A DNA stretch of 64,000 bases. It comes from Kudoa neothunni. Its lineage: Eukaryota; Cnidaria. The position numbers and the translations under genes are program-made. The notes beneath the pieces are model-generated. The model searched no databases, was not told where the DNA came from, and worked only from the letters and a program-made list of their open reading frames with translations. Shown here piece by piece: positions 11,752 through 25,010 of the stretch (within the stretch, counting starts at the first letter, position 1; every line of letters starts with the position of its first letter). The stretch covers positions 9,548,001-9,612,000 of the forward strand of contig OZ199839.1 of NCBI GenBank assembly GCA_964304625.1, in the 5' to 3' direction.

Positions 11752-14700
11752 CGTATGAGATAATTCTTCAATATTCAAGTTAACTCAATTTATGTAATTT
11801 GCACAAATTCACTTCAAAGAACGCTCCAAAATGTTTGTTTTATTCTTTAACAATTACACAACTCATTATTGAACAATTGACCCAAACGATCATCGTGCCA
11901 ATACAACCACAATTAATACTAAGATTATCCTCATGTTTAATGCGCCGTCATGATAACATATCCCTAGCGGAGCTATTCGCATAAATGAGCTGTTTAGCGG
12001 TTGACTCCGGCTAATGAGAATTTGACACTTGAGTTAAAGTTTGGTTTTATTTGAAAAGATGTCAATCTAAATAAACGCAGGGAGCACGTAGTAAAAAATT
12101 GGTTTGTTATTTCCATGGATAAATTTAAATAGTTAATGCATGAATTGTTCGATTAATTCCTGGTAAAATATTGATTTAAGATGAGTAGATACCTTTGATT
12201 CATTCGAAGATGGTTTGATTATTGCCTGATTAAACGCTAATCTGGTGGTTGTGTGAATAATTGATGTTCGGTCGATATCTTGGATAAATATATATTTATA
12301 GGAAAAAATGGATCTCAATAGAATTGTATCCATATCTCGTAGTGTTTATAGCAGAATGATAAACAAGTTTTGTTATATAGTCTAAAATTGTAAATGTTCG
12401 GAGTCAGTCGGTGTCCTCCTTTGACTTAATATTGTTTATTAAACAGGGTTGTTGTTTTTCATAATTTTTTAATATTTAAATATGTTTTTTTTGGCGTTAA
12501 GAACGAAGAAAATTGAAGTTTGGGTTTTTCTTATGTGTATGAGTGATATGCGTGTACAGGGGCATTTCTAAGAAGTTGACGTGTTCCCAATTGTAATCGA
12601 AGTGCTTATACTTTGTTCGTTCTCATAAAAGCTTTAGCGCGAAACTCTAGACTTAATTTTATTATTATTATCTATAAAATGGATATTTCAATTTTTATTT
12701 ACTTTTTATCGTTATTTTTTTGAATTATTATGTTTGGGATTGGATATTGTGTAATATTCTATGTTTGATTTTTTTATTCTCATGTATAGATAAAAAAATT
12801 TCTTTTGAATAATTTAAAATAATTTTTTTGGCAGGTGAATACAGTGGGTGACCAGTTTTTCGTACTATCGACTCGTTTGTACATTTAATAAAAAGATTTA
12901 TGCTTCATTAATTATTTTATAAAAATATCTAATATTAATTTATAATAGAATGCAACAAATAAATGAAAAAATCATATAATTACAGAAATATATAAGAAAA
13001 ATATTAAATAATCCAGACGATACACTGTCGTTCATTCATGTCCGGTGCCACCATGGCAGTTTGAAATTAGTCGTTTGAGTAATCGAATATCAAGATACTT
13101 CTTACTTAAAAGGAGACTTTTTGATTACAATATTGGGGATATTAGTATGAACTCACAGGGTCGAACGAACACTCGGAATTTCATTGACTATAACTGTACC
13201 TTGTTTATAGTGAATCTTTTAATTAAATTTCCTAAAAATATATGATAATCTTTTAAGTTAGTGAATTTAGGTTAATAGGTGTTTATTAAAATTGAAGTAA
13301 TTGAACTTTAGATCAAGTAATAAGGTAGGATTAAGAATCTAAAAACAACCTTTTGAGCGTCATTTTTTACCTGTTCTTAAGTGATCATTCATAATTAAAC
13401 AAATGAATCTCTAAAGCAAGGATTCAGTAAATTTTTATACCTTCTAATTTTGCTACCAAATCCCTAATTCAACATACAACATCATCGGCATTTGCAAAAT
13501 CTTCGTTAAGTTTCCAAAAACCAATGAAAACTCACTCTATTATTCCTATATTGAACTCTAAATTAATTAAATGTCTTAAAGACATTTTTATTAATGTTTC
13601 TTTTTCAAAATTAATGATTCAGCCATTCAAGTAATTTTCACACATTAATTTAATTTAATAATAATAAACTACCTTCTATATCATTATTTATATATCTATT
13701 ATAAATTTTTTATAAAATTATTTCGATTAATTAATATATTTTTTAGGTTACAATTTATTTTCATCAAAAGGAGTTAAAATCATTTTATCATTAAATTTGT
13801 ATAGTAACAAAATGATAAGCTTTTTAATTTTACTACAGTAAAAATGTGTAAAAAAAATTTATTATCAATTAATTTGTTTATATTTATTTTTTAATAATCT
13901 AAATTAAAGAAATAAAATACGAGATAAAAATAACATTTAATTATGATAGTGCGTAATAAACCTAATATAGTGGTCCTCATATTTTTGAATACATATGGGT
14001 TATAAAAATATATATATTTAACCTGATTTAATATTTTCATAACTAACTATTATATTTTATTACGTATGTAAAAAATACTTATATAACCTTATATAGGTCA
14101 ATTGAATGGATTAGCGTATTTTTGGAGTTGTTTTTATACATTTTTCAATGTAATTATTTTCGATACCAAGTTACGCTGCGCTATTGATTCTAGTTTGCTT
14201 ATATAGTAGATGTAAATGCACGCTGTTTTAGCTAATCCAACGAAATTTGAATGACTCCTTCAATATTGAAATTTCGAATATTCAATAGTCTCGACACTCC
14301 CATTTTTAAACCTCTAATTGAACGAAATATTTTCCTGGAATATTGACGATGTGGAAAAATTTTAGATAATGGTGCTCTCCACTCATGGAAGATGTTCAGC
14401 ATTAAGACCAAAGATGGAGACGAAATCTTCCAACTCAACTTTATTATTCGCATGAAATGCAATAGATCGTTTAGATATAAATCTATGGTTGGCAATCGTC
14501 AACCCATCAACAAGAATATATTTCAACCAAAGTTCAAATTTATATCAATATTAAAATTTACTCTCATCAAGCTATATTTTCGAGGTTTTTAATAAAATAA
14601 AAACATAATTCAAACAATTTTTGAAACATAAACTCATAATAATTAAGTTCCTATCAAACAGTAACATTCGTTATGTAATAACAAGCACTAGAAATTTCTA

Positions 14701-15318
14701 TTCATAAGATATCACATTATTTTTTCGTTTAAATCTATCGGCAACACATTACATTTTTCATCACGTTCACCTACTTTTAGAAATTGTGATAATAAATTTA
14801 TATGTTCTAGAATCAACTAGATCGATTTGAATATAATATATAATTTGAATTGAGTAAAATTATTAAGAATACAATTTCGTAATGTAGATGGCATAAAATA
14901 TTTGTTATTGTTTTCTTAAGGATTGATTTATTACTAGTATAAACTTTGCGGAGTCATAATTTCGATATATCTCAAAAATTAAACCTCCCCATACAAAACC
15001 CATGAATATGGTTTCGTTCGTGTTTCGTTCCAAAATTTAGGCATGGTATTTAATTCGTGAAAAAACCAACACGAAAGTGCATTGTCTGCTGTATTTCGTT
15101 ATTGTAGCTGTTATTAAGTAGAAAAGGTTTGCAATTGCCTAGTTTATCGATGATCTTGAAATAATGCAACATTCAATATTACAGGGTATTTCAGAGTAAA
15201 TTGGACATATTTCAGATTTAATCAAAAACGCGGTAGACATAATTTGAACTAAAACAGAAATACTGGTTATATGTATACACTCGAAATTAAGGAAAATAGC
15301 TAATATTGTTTTATTTAT
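11752..15318. other. Intergenic DNA, no gene recognised
   Basis: Apart from HSP90 upstream sequence at the left and the dispersed repeat at 13.3-13.96 kb, I find nothing. Short ORFs at 12133, 13045, 14232 and 14392 have no family signature, and the last two overlap on opposite strands. Confidence 0.45.
13300..13960 (+). repeat. Dispersed repeat, copy A (pairs with 35.24-36.0 kb)
   Basis: Segments align in the same order and orientation with 35.24-36.0 kb. Shared pieces include GGATTAAGAATCTAAAAAC (GGATTAGGAATCTAAAAAC in copy B), AATCTTCGTTAA plus TTTCCAAAAACCAATGA, and a long T/A-rich stretch. Divergence is high, so this is an old interspersed repeat of unknown class. No coding capacity or terminal repeat was seen. 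Confidence 0.65.
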
Positions 15319-16230
15319 TTAATTCATCCATGGATTTAAGATATAATCAATCAAAACATCTCTACTTTGGGCTCTTGGGCGGTAACTTGAGACTTTTGCC
15401 TTTAATACAGAAAATATGTTCTCAATAGGATTAAGATGAAGAGAATACGACGGCAGATATAGGCATTCAATTGAGTTAGTACTCATCAGACTTTTTACCT
15501 GTTGTACATGATGGAACCTAACGTTATCCACGACAGGACAACTTAATAAGAGATTTTTTGTTCCAAAATCATTTCATTTGTTCGAGAAATTCAAGAATTT
15601 GGATCATATCAAATGGATCATCCAGAATTTTATGGCCAATTATTCCTTGAGTTAAAAAAATAACGCTTAACGATATATTTCGTCCTTTAGAAGGACGTAC
15701 CATGGCGATAGCGTCTTTGTCGGATTCCGAGTAACCATAATTATGCGATACGTGGAGATTGAATCCGCATTCGTCCAAAAAAAAACAACGATCTTTCTCC
15801 TCACGCCTATAATCTTGGAAGCATATTCTGCTACCGTTCTTTTGTGAGAATCCGTCAAAATAACAGAGACCTTTAGTTTAAGCCGTTTTCTCGTTAGTCC
15901 AGCAGATTTTATCAGTAGGCATACAGTTCCGTTGGATAGGTTCGATTCTTTCTTCTCGAGTAATTTTTTATGCCTACTTATGTTAGGCTGTTATCTCGGC
16001 CAATGATTTCTCTCACTTTGTTTTCGAGAATCGTGTTAATTTTCGGGTGACGTCTCTTTTTTTGTGCAAATGTATCGTAGCTGTTGGTTTTTGGGTTGGT
16101 CTCAATAAAAGGTTTTATTTAATGATATTTGGGACCTTCCCAAATCAGTAATTCCGGGTATTTTTTTGATGGACTCTTAATTTGATCATATAATATTTGA
16201 TCAATCGCTTTTTAATTTTTTCTTTCATCC
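15319..16230 (-). pseudogene. Decayed Tc1/mariner-type transposase (DD34E)
   Basis: Minus-strand pieces in shifting frames give a DDE transposase. DECGFNLHVSHNYGYS contains the first aspartate (about 15778). MDNVRFHHVQQVKSL contains the second (15531). YSLHLNPIENIFSVLKAK contains the glutamate, 34 residues further on, the DD34E spacing of Tc1-like elements. Upstream to about 16230 the N-terminal helix-turn-helix region is traceable but broken by stops. An inverted repeat pair was not found, so the element limits are uncertain. Confidence 0.8.
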
Positions 16231-17992
16231 ATAATGCCATGATAATATATTAACAAAACTATACCATAATTTCGTAAAACTACTTAATCATAAAAAAATA
16301 ATAAATAAATTACTTTAACTTGATTTAAAAAAATCCTTCTGTTTACGTCGCGTGTCCGATTTATTCTTAAATAACCTGTTAGAGATTGGTTTCTTATTTT
16401 TGATGACAACGATTTTAGCTCGAGGCTGGTGACACATAATTTTAAAGAAATTCATGATGTTTATAAGGAAATTCTTCTTCGAATATCCAAAGATCAAGAA
16501 TGGATCTCCCCAAGTTATTTCTTGGATGGTTATATGAAAATTATTTCTCTGATGCCTACCTTTAAAAATTATTTTTTTAAATTATTCTTACTAATGATTA
16601 TCTATATAGATAATCCAATTTTGGATTATTTTACGGAGTTTGATACGTAATAACTAGTTTATTTACATAATGAATTCTCCAATTAGACGTTGAACATCTT
16701 TTCTGGATATCCATAGGTCAAATCACAATATTTATGCAGTTCGAACGTCTCAGAGCTAAAACGAACCGGTGTTCGATCAAAACTTTTGCGTCAGAAACAC
16801 TTTTGAGTTCGAAAACGTATAAAAAGGGTATTCAGTACAAATCCGGTTGTACTGAAAAAACAGAGAAGAAAATATATTCTAGAAGATTCACTAAGTCAAA
16901 TTGTGCGAACGTCATCAAAATAGAGAATCCTTCATAATCTATCGTATGATAACCAAAAAATATTTACCCTATATTTCATTTCATTTCATTTTATTATTAT
17001 ATTTAATATTTTTGTTATATTTTATAAACACAGGGCATGCTTATTTTCTAACAAATAAGAATAAAAATAATCATTTATTTGATGTGCGATAACGGATTAT
17101 GGTCGAAGTCCGAGGTTGCATTGTACCAATACAACAAATCCATGTTTCTATAAATTTTTAATCAAAATTAAAGCATTCAAAGTAAACTTTTTATAAACCT
17201 CAATCCTAGCCATCAAGACGTTTGAACCTATGGGTCATATAAAATAAAATAGGGCGGATTAAAGAGGCACATATTGCTGGAGTATTTATTTCATAATATA
17301 GCTCAAATCGAATGTTACTAATTTTTAGCAACTGTGCAATATTTTATCGCTCTAAAGAAGGATAAATTAATCTTTGGGAAAGTTTGAAGAAAATTTTTCA
17401 ATCCTTCTGCATAAATTGTTTTAATCAATTCATCCACGTAATTTAACATTAATAGAATGACAAATTTTAATGTTTTGATCTGAAAAAATTTTATGCTATT
17501 AATTAAATCAGGGAATAAACGAATCGCGAAACACAGTGTAAGACTGACTAGATAGGTAGCAGATAATTTGTTAGAAGCGAAAGAAATTATTCTTCATCTC
17601 TACATGAATTTGGTTAAAAATTTATAGAAACTAATTCAATGTTACTTGAAGATATTAATCAAGGCTTTTGACCTGAATTGTCGTAGGGTTCTGATAGGAA
17701 CACATCATCATTGTCACTATTGATAGAGTTGATAGGGCCGCCCAGCTTTAAATTTTGTTGACCGTCCAAAGTGACTCCCCCTACAGACTGGCTGTTTGTA
17801 TTGATGAAAAGCGTGTCAATGTAACTGAGACAGTCTATCAGAAAATAAATCTTTAACCAATAGTTGACCTATGTGTTAACCTAGTGAAAACGTCGATTGA
17901 CATTGACTGTCTGTTTGTTGAGAAAAAGGAAATTCAACGTATCCAGGTTCGTTGGCTGATACACTACTTGCTAAATATGATAAATGCATTAC
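16231..17992. other. Intergenic DNA, no gene recognised
   Basis: ORFs at 16429-16650 and 16734-16937 (+) are lysine-rich or hydrophobic without any recognisable motif, and no splice pattern links them. The 3' UTR of the ZMIZ-like gene probably occupies the right end. Confidence 0.4.
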
Positions 17993-20919
17993 TTAATTGT
18001 TAGCGATTTTAAAACCCATCCGAATACCGGAACAATGTGACAAAAGTTGTTGATTGTTGTTTAAGATTGGTATCTGATGTAGTGATTGAGGTTCTTCGAT
18101 TGACGAGCTGAGCATCCCAGCGAAATTAGCAGTTGAAACCGACGACACTGTGGAGGGACAACCAGTTGGAACCATATGATCACTTTGAATCACAGGGAAA
18201 TTCTCATTTACTCTATTCGTCACATCAGAATTGCACTCAGTGTTGTTTTCGTATTCAGTGAAATGATTCACATCCGTTGAAATTGTGGCGAGTGTTTGAA
18301 CTATAATTCACTGTCATCAACAACCGAAAAAATGAAATATAATAGAACCAATGTTAAAGATATTGGGGGAACTGCTGACATTTTCTCTCCAAAGGGAATT
18401 TAGTTGAGTTTTATTTATGACCAACTCATTTATAATAGACGTCAGTTTACTCAAACAAGCTCCTAGTTGAATGCTTTCGTAAGGAATATTTTGAAGTTCG
18501 GAGTAGATTTGAGGGCTGCAATATGACTTCGATTTTGTTCGAAATTGGGTGTCAACAAAAGCGAACTTTAAATCACTTGTAATCACCAATGATTTTGTGG
18601 ATTTGTCGCTAAAATATTCAAATTTTACAGTAGCTATCCGCCATTTATGTACAATTGCTTGTTCATAAAAAGCTGAAGTAAGCTTTTATCGATGAGTAGC
18701 TCATTGTTTGCACATAAATCTATCGGCATGTAACATATAGGACAAGAGAATGCTTCTTTTCCTTCACTCAACAGAAGCATAGATAACATATCGAAACACT
18801 ATCCATTCAATTTAGAATTAAGCGAAATACATAAACAATGTAATAATTCATGTTAAACTTACTTGCAAGTGGTTGCAGTTGACTCCTCGTGCAGGAATAG
18901 CTATTCGAGTGGCTCTTATAGGACAATACAATCCAACAAGCAGTGCTTCCACATGCATCTTTGATTTGGCCAAAGGGTTTATATAGGTGTCATATTTGTT
19001 TCTGATGCTTCTCAACAGAGCGAATGACTGTCTTACTGTGCAAATTAATAAATAATATTAGAGAGGAATTTTTGTTGACAATCTACTTTGTGCCACGGTA
19101 CTTTCTTCGGTACACATCAAGCGGGGTCCTATCTTTGCTAGCGCGGCGCCCCATGTGGTCACTTTTAGCTTTTCTACTTTTATGTGATAATCCTGTTTAT
19201 CGTGTAAAAAATTATATTTAAACTGCAAAATTAGCGTTAATTATACCTCGCTCAATGATCCCACCTCAAAGGCGAAAACCATTACATTTTCGCCGTTCAA
19301 GATAAAGGATTTCAGTGAAACTGGCAAATCACCATAGCCGTAATTGTGATAAACATTCAACAACTGACCATTTATCATCATGCACACATTTTTTGGCCAG
19401 TTTAAATGATGGAATCCAATATTTTTCTTACAGCACGACATATTCAAATCGACTTCATTATTTTGCGTAATTTTTTCAAACATAGATTGTTCGATTTGGA
19501 ACTTCTTCACAATAATCACTAGGTCCTTCAGATAAAAACTTTCTTCGTCATTCTCTGCACGAACTCTTATAATGAAATCGATGATTACGCCCTCTTCAGA
19601 GCGCGCCAGCTTCATCACAGGATTTAGAATCTCAGCTGATTTTCGCATTACATATGCGACAACGTCCGCATTGGCTAATCGAAAATAATTGTGAACATTA
19701 ATTTTTTAATAAATAAGTGATGTGTATCAAAATCAAATATTTATTGATTACTACTTTTTTCGAGTTGAAGTTTAATTGGCTCAAGATTACGAACATAAGA
19801 ACCTATCAAAAAGCTATCAAAACAAGGACCATGTGTTTCTTCTATTCCTTGGATCCCGGTCTGGTTGTAAGACTGACACTCATAATTTGACGAATTGATA
19901 TCCTGGCATTGTGCGCCATTGACAAAACCTTCCCTGTTGGTGACTTCAATTACAGGGGCAGTTTTATCGGTGTTATCAAAAATTGAACTAATCAAGCATT
20001 GATATTGTTCTGCCATACTGGTAAGTGCTGCAGCAAAATCTTCCTTCTTAATACCATCTGGAACTGTATTATTATTAAAATAACTATCTACGTGGCTATA
20101 CGATTACATCGAGTAATAGTAGAAGCTATTTCAGCTGCGGAGTTCCATGCCGCTATATTCAAAGCATCGGTATTATTATTTGTATTCGCGATGAAGTTAT
20201 TATTATAATAATTAGGTTGATTTTCCACATTAAGTTGAATATTGTCTAACGAATTTCGCATGAGAGCGTTAATTTTACATATGTGATATACTGTTTTGGT
20301 TGTTTCCCCCCCATAAGCCCTTGGAACTGTTCTGCTGTGACTGTGGGTCTAGTCTCTTGTGCAATAAAGGATCCTGAAACTGTTTAGGTGAAATATTATG
20401 ACAAATGTTAAGAACCATTTAAGTAGTTTTGATTATATTGTTGAACAGGAAGAGAAATTTGGGGGTTAGGATGCATAATTTTTCTTGGTACATCGTAGTT
20501 GTTGCCATTGCTCAGCAACGACTGAATTGGGGGTATGTAAATATCATTATTGCTTGAATTTATTTGAGAATTATTAAACTTATTGCCTGGTTTCGACTGG
20601 GGTAAGGAAAAATTTTGAGTTGACCTGTTTGCATTTTCCAAACAGAAAAGCTTCAGTAGGACTTTGTATTCTTCAGGGCTGAAGGACTGGGATGGTCGTT
20701 TTCGAGGTAGGAATTGTGGAATGTTATTACTGGAGCTTCCCACCGAGTTACCTATATACATCAAGAGACTAATCAAATCAATAAACTAAACAACTTTACT
20801 CAACTGTCTGGCAGTTATTGCTCCTGTTGAGGGGAACCAACCACCTCTGGGCTCAGAAAAATTTGAAGCAGGTAAATTACCTCGAAAAGAATTATTGTTG
20901 TTATTACGATTGGGAACCA
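17993..20919 (-). CDS. ZMIZ: ZMIZ/tonalli-like SP-RING (MIZ zinc finger) protein, 5' end unresolved
   Basis: ZMIZ proteins are nuclear transcriptional co-regulators related to PIAS SUMO ligases. Minus-strand exons: 20919-20800, 20751-20416, 20373-20251, 20063-19755 (acceptor 20087 also possible), 19674-19247, 19192-19163, 19027-18863, 18798-18349 and 18300-17993. Introns are mostly 42-80 nt; two are longer (135 and about 187). The first exons encode an Asn/Gln-rich region. 19674-19247 encodes a PINIT-like domain with HHLNWPKNVCMMINGQLLNV, close to the NWP and VN pattern of ZMIZ. The SP-RING follows: CPIRATRIAIPARG, then CNHLQCFD across an intron, then SCPICYMPI, so all zinc ligands are present. 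IPARG and the NWP segment favour ZMIZ over PIAS. Exon 18798-18349 lacks one base, most simply in the A run at 18684-18687, where LLIDK must continue as AFYEQAIVHKW. The true start lies upstream and was not found. Confidence 0.85.
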
Positions 20920-23636
20920 CTAAAGAAAGTAAAAAATGGAGCTTATTTCTCGATAAATCTGCGATATGTTCTAAACTTCCCCTTAGGATGGGTGATTATT
21001 TCCAAATAAAAAGTAATTATTTGATTAATTGCAGAAAGAATTATTTTACATTATTTTCGATAAAAATATTTGTTTATATAGGTGCAGTAAAAATTGCACC
21101 AACAGACACACTGGAAATATCTTTCTATCAGAGTAGTAGAATGGCAGAAAATCGATTAGGAAATATTTAGTAGTTAGAAAATAAATATATAATTTGGGCA
21201 ATTTTTCAATTAAAAACACCGTAAAAGTCAAATAAACAAATATACTTATTAACCTATCAAGATTCTGTCAAACCTTCTCAACTTTAGTTTACCGTAAGCT
21301 TATTGGTGGACGAAACACCAAATTCCCCTGCATATCATAAAATTAATCCGCAATTAAAAATTAATAACTTTTAAATTTTTTTAAAAACTCCATTTAATTT
21401 AAATAAATAATTTCAAATACTGATATAAATTTGTCTGTATTTTTAGGATTTTTTTAAACATCGTCAGAGTAAATCTTTGTCAATCATGTAAGAACTTACG
21501 TAAACATCCCAACCTAAGTCAAAACAATTCTTATCATTTAATAATATTATTTCTTGAATTGATTTTTTATTATTTTTGAATGTTTTGAGGTTATAAAATT
21601 AAATTTGGGATTACAACAATTTTTTATTAGCAAGCATAGTAATAAATATATCATAATATTAAATAACTAATTAATGCTATGAATTATTAAAATATTTTTT
21701 CGTTATAGTTATGGTGGGATGGGGTAAAATCAAACATTAGAATAACAATTTTAAGTTCTATTATATTAAAATGGTGCATAATTTTAGACTTAATCTATGG
21801 TGTTCCTGTGAATTGTCAACTTTTACACCCGTCCGACAAAAATGAAAATATTAAAAAGTTTATTGTCGGAATATTTTAAGAGGGAGTGAATGATCCAACA
21901 TGTTTTAAAAAACTTTAAAACAACTTTAGAGGGACTTAAGTTATTGAATTTAGTTTATTATAAGCTGGATCTGTTTACAAATATTTAGTATTTATCACAA
22001 TTATTTTCGTCTTTTTTATAGAGTCTATTAAATTTTAAACCAAAATAAATCTTATTATTACAGATAATTATTCGACAGAATACACCCGATGGATAGATTA
22101 CCTCAGAAATGTTAATGTCGGTAGGTTTTCGTATACACATAAGCTCTTATCGAATATCCAATGACGTGACCAACAGCATAAATGATTTCGTTAATTTATT
22201 TAGATTACCTTATTAAAATAAGATCATCAATGTTTTTTCGTAGTTCAATTCTGGACTGGAATCAAGATGTATAAAAGACACTAAAGTCTGCTTCTTTTAT
22301 AGTTTTTTAGGAGAAAATTCAAAAAAATCTATAAATAAAAATTCCTTTATTTAATCGAAAGAGTTCAATTCAAACAATATTTATCACAGCTATTTCTATT
22401 GTAAATACTAATGAAAGCATTGTTAATCCTATATTTCAAATGATATATTTTCGCTTCCCTATTTGTTGAAGGATGAAGATTTTGCGATTAAAAATTCTCC
22501 TAGTCACTTTTTCGTCATTAGAAACTTGATTATTATCGCTTCTAAATGTTCTTTGTTTAGTATTCTGGCTTAATGAGTATTGGGAGAAATTCGGAGTTAA
22601 TTTGAGGATGATCCCTTTCTACTGACTAGAAGAAGGACCAACTAAATTTCAACCTTTATTGTATCAAAATAACTGAATGAAAAAACTAAAAAAGAATACT
22701 TTATAATTCTAGGTGTAATCATAAATATTTGTTATAATTCCTCAGTCAACGTTTGGATAGTGATTTTTTGAGTAATCTGCTTCTTAAAGGATTGCACTAA
22801 TAAGCTGAATAAATTTTTTTACTCATCGTTTCCAAACTAAATAAATTTAATAAATACTTAATAAATATCTACTATTTTTCTGTAATAGAATGAAAAAGTT
22901 CAATTAAATATTGTCAAGCAATGTCAAAGTTGAAGGGATATTTCTGCTCTAGTAATGTCGTTAATATTCTGTTTATACACCATTTTGAGTTTGTCATATT
23001 ATTGGATGATTATTATGGGAAAGCTTGAAATAAATATGAATAAAAGTAAAACACAGTCAGTCATGTAAAATACTTTAAAGCGAAATAGCAGATAAAATCT
23101 TTTTTTTATTTATTAGGTAGGAAAATTTTTTATAACTTGAAACAAATGTCGAATTGTGAGTCCATGTACGTTAGATTACGTGCTAAGGAAAGATAGAAAA
23201 TTAGGAGACCTCTTCGCTTGTTGTGTGAGCCACGGTTGATTGTAAACATAAAAATCATTCTGAAAAGGTAAAATAATAAACTTGTCTATGTTTAATACTC
23301 TATTAAACAAACAAATTTATGTAATAATCAAAAATTTCATTAAGCTAAATACACCATAGTGTACATTATTAATACCTCAGTTTAAATATAAGACCATTAA
23401 AAAATTATTTATTTCATTTTTAATGGATAAAAAAGAACAAGAATTTTAATACCCTATTGTAGAATTGTATTTTAATGCTTTTTCAGGGTAATATTAATCT
23501 CCAAAAAAGTAAGTTTTCGAACCTTACTAAATTATATATCACAGATAATTCTCAAAATCAAAATTCTTGGTTCAATAATAAAAAAATCTGTTGAAATACA
23601 TTAAAACATAAGTTATAAGTTGACAGAGAAAAATTT
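20920..23636. other. Intergenic DNA; probable 5' part of the ZMIZ-like gene
   Basis: The exon at 20919 begins at a splice acceptor, so at least one more exon should lie between 20920 and a few kb upstream. I could not place it. No other gene or repeat was recognised. Confidence 0.4.
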
Positions 23637-23744
23637 TTAGTTGGGGATATCCTTGCATTCTATACTTTTAAATAACCAATAAGCAAGCACTGTTGCAAAA
23701 ACAATGAATACAAGCTTAGTTGATCGCTGAAAAAGACGCGCCAT
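23637..23744 (-). CDS. Possible 35-residue single-pass membrane peptide
   Basis: An ATG with a favourable context (AGCTAAAATGG) opens a 35-codon frame ending in TAA. The peptide begins MARLFQRSTK, then has a hydrophobic stretch LVFIVFATVLAYWLF, then KSIECKDIPN. A basic N-terminus before one membrane segment would place it as a small tail- or signal-anchored protein. About 200 bp upstream is a GC-richer patch with an E2F-like site, which could be its promoter. I do not recognise the family, and an ORF this short can arise by chance. Confidence 0.35.
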   Translation of the reverse strand: MARLFQRSTKLVFIVFATVLAYWLFKSIECKDIPN

Positions 23745-23935
23745 TTTAGCTGTTTATTTCCACAGTCTCAGATTTTATGTCTAAAACACTTTGAACACGC
23801 AATATCATTTGAAACGAATATTGTCCGGCATTTTTGGAATCGTTAAAAACGTTTGCGCGAGAAATTTTACCTTACAATTGTTAACACAATGATAAAAACA
23901 CCAAAATAAAATTTGATTCGACATGGCGACCATTC

Positions 23936-23943
23936 GCGGGAAA
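23936..23943 (-). promoter_or_regulatory. E2F-like site in a GC-richer patch
   Basis: TTTCCCGC on the minus strand matches the E2F core. It sits within about 23825-23975, where several CG-containing words (TTCGCGG, ACGCACGCG) occur in otherwise AT-rich DNA. This may be a promoter for a minus-strand transcript starting near 23.8 kb. The evidence is motif only. Confidence 0.3.
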
Positions 23944-24579
23944 TACTTTTCGCGGTTCTGTGTGCTTACGCACGCGTGTTGATTTAAAATGGGTCGAGTG
24001 ATTCCACTATTTTGGACAATAAAACGCTAAAAACTAAAAGAAATAATGATAAAATATTATTTAAGGGTTCTTCATATGTAAAAGATTAAACCAATAAAAT
24101 AAAACAACATTGGAGATGTGAGAATGTGAGACATGGACATGTAAAGGCCGTACTACAACTTCTCCGTTAGACGACATTACTGATATCAATTTTATTATAT
24201 CACCATTTCTCATAAAGATTCAGCCAATTTCATTCTGGAATTGATATTGATACTTTCATATCTAAACTTAAGGAAACCCAAAGTTTAATGGAACAGGAAA
24301 TAAACCATGTTTTTTGCCACCCTAATATTAAGAATTCAAATTAAAAATCAAAAATGGAAAAAATACTAAATATTCTCTCCCAATATGGTAAATGCTATGG
24401 AAAAATATATATATCGACAGTCTATTACATTTGTTTTATTGCGAACAGTCGCCTCGCGACAACTATCTTTCCTGATGCATTTAAAATACTTAAAGCTAAC
24501 AACATACATGCTTTTGTCACTGCATTTTCATTTCTAAGACACAATCTTATATGTTTTGGCCGCAATAAAAGATAAAAGC

Positions 24580-25010
24580 AAGAACCGAAGCGTATAATGG
24601 TATAATGTTACAACAGGATAGGGATAGGTGCCACGTAAACCTGTAGCCACCATCAAAACTCCCTTAGAAATAAGCGCCCCTTACCTTAAGAGGTAACAAG
24701 AACTCGCTCATTCACTCCAAATAAGGCGACTTCCGACAAACCTGGCGAGCGCATAATAACTAAGAATAACTGAGAATAAGAGCATAGCAGGACCGCCGCT
24801 CTAGTAGAGTAGCTCTATAGCTAGGCTGATTTCTCTTCGTTATTAGGAGGGCGAGCTAACGCCTACAAAAATTGCTCAAAGGGGTTAGCCAGTGAGCGGG
24901 GCATTGGTATTAGTTTTCAATTAGCAATAACCGCGCCTCAGATGACCTTCACAGACTGCGGTAATACCACTGCGCAAGAATAGATAGCCTAACGTCATAG
25001 GTGTTTTAAT
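24580..25010. other. GC-rich patch of unknown origin
   Basis: Base composition changes abruptly to roughly half G+C for about 430 bp, then returns to AT-rich. There is no long ORF, and no tRNA or rRNA that I can identify. The patch opens near TGTTACAACAGG, a start typical of many Ty3-type LTRs, so a solo LTR or another transferred fragment is possible. No matching second copy exists in the window. Confidence 0.5.

Noticed and set aside
16734-16937. A lysine-rich small protein, possibly ribosomal
   Set aside because: I compared it with small ribosomal proteins and found no zinc motif or family signature.
19223-19246. A 24-nt intron in the ZMIZ-like gene
   Set aside because: The next acceptor at 19193 gives a 54-nt intron, matching the usual size here, and joins SLSE to DYHIKVEKLK with better homology.
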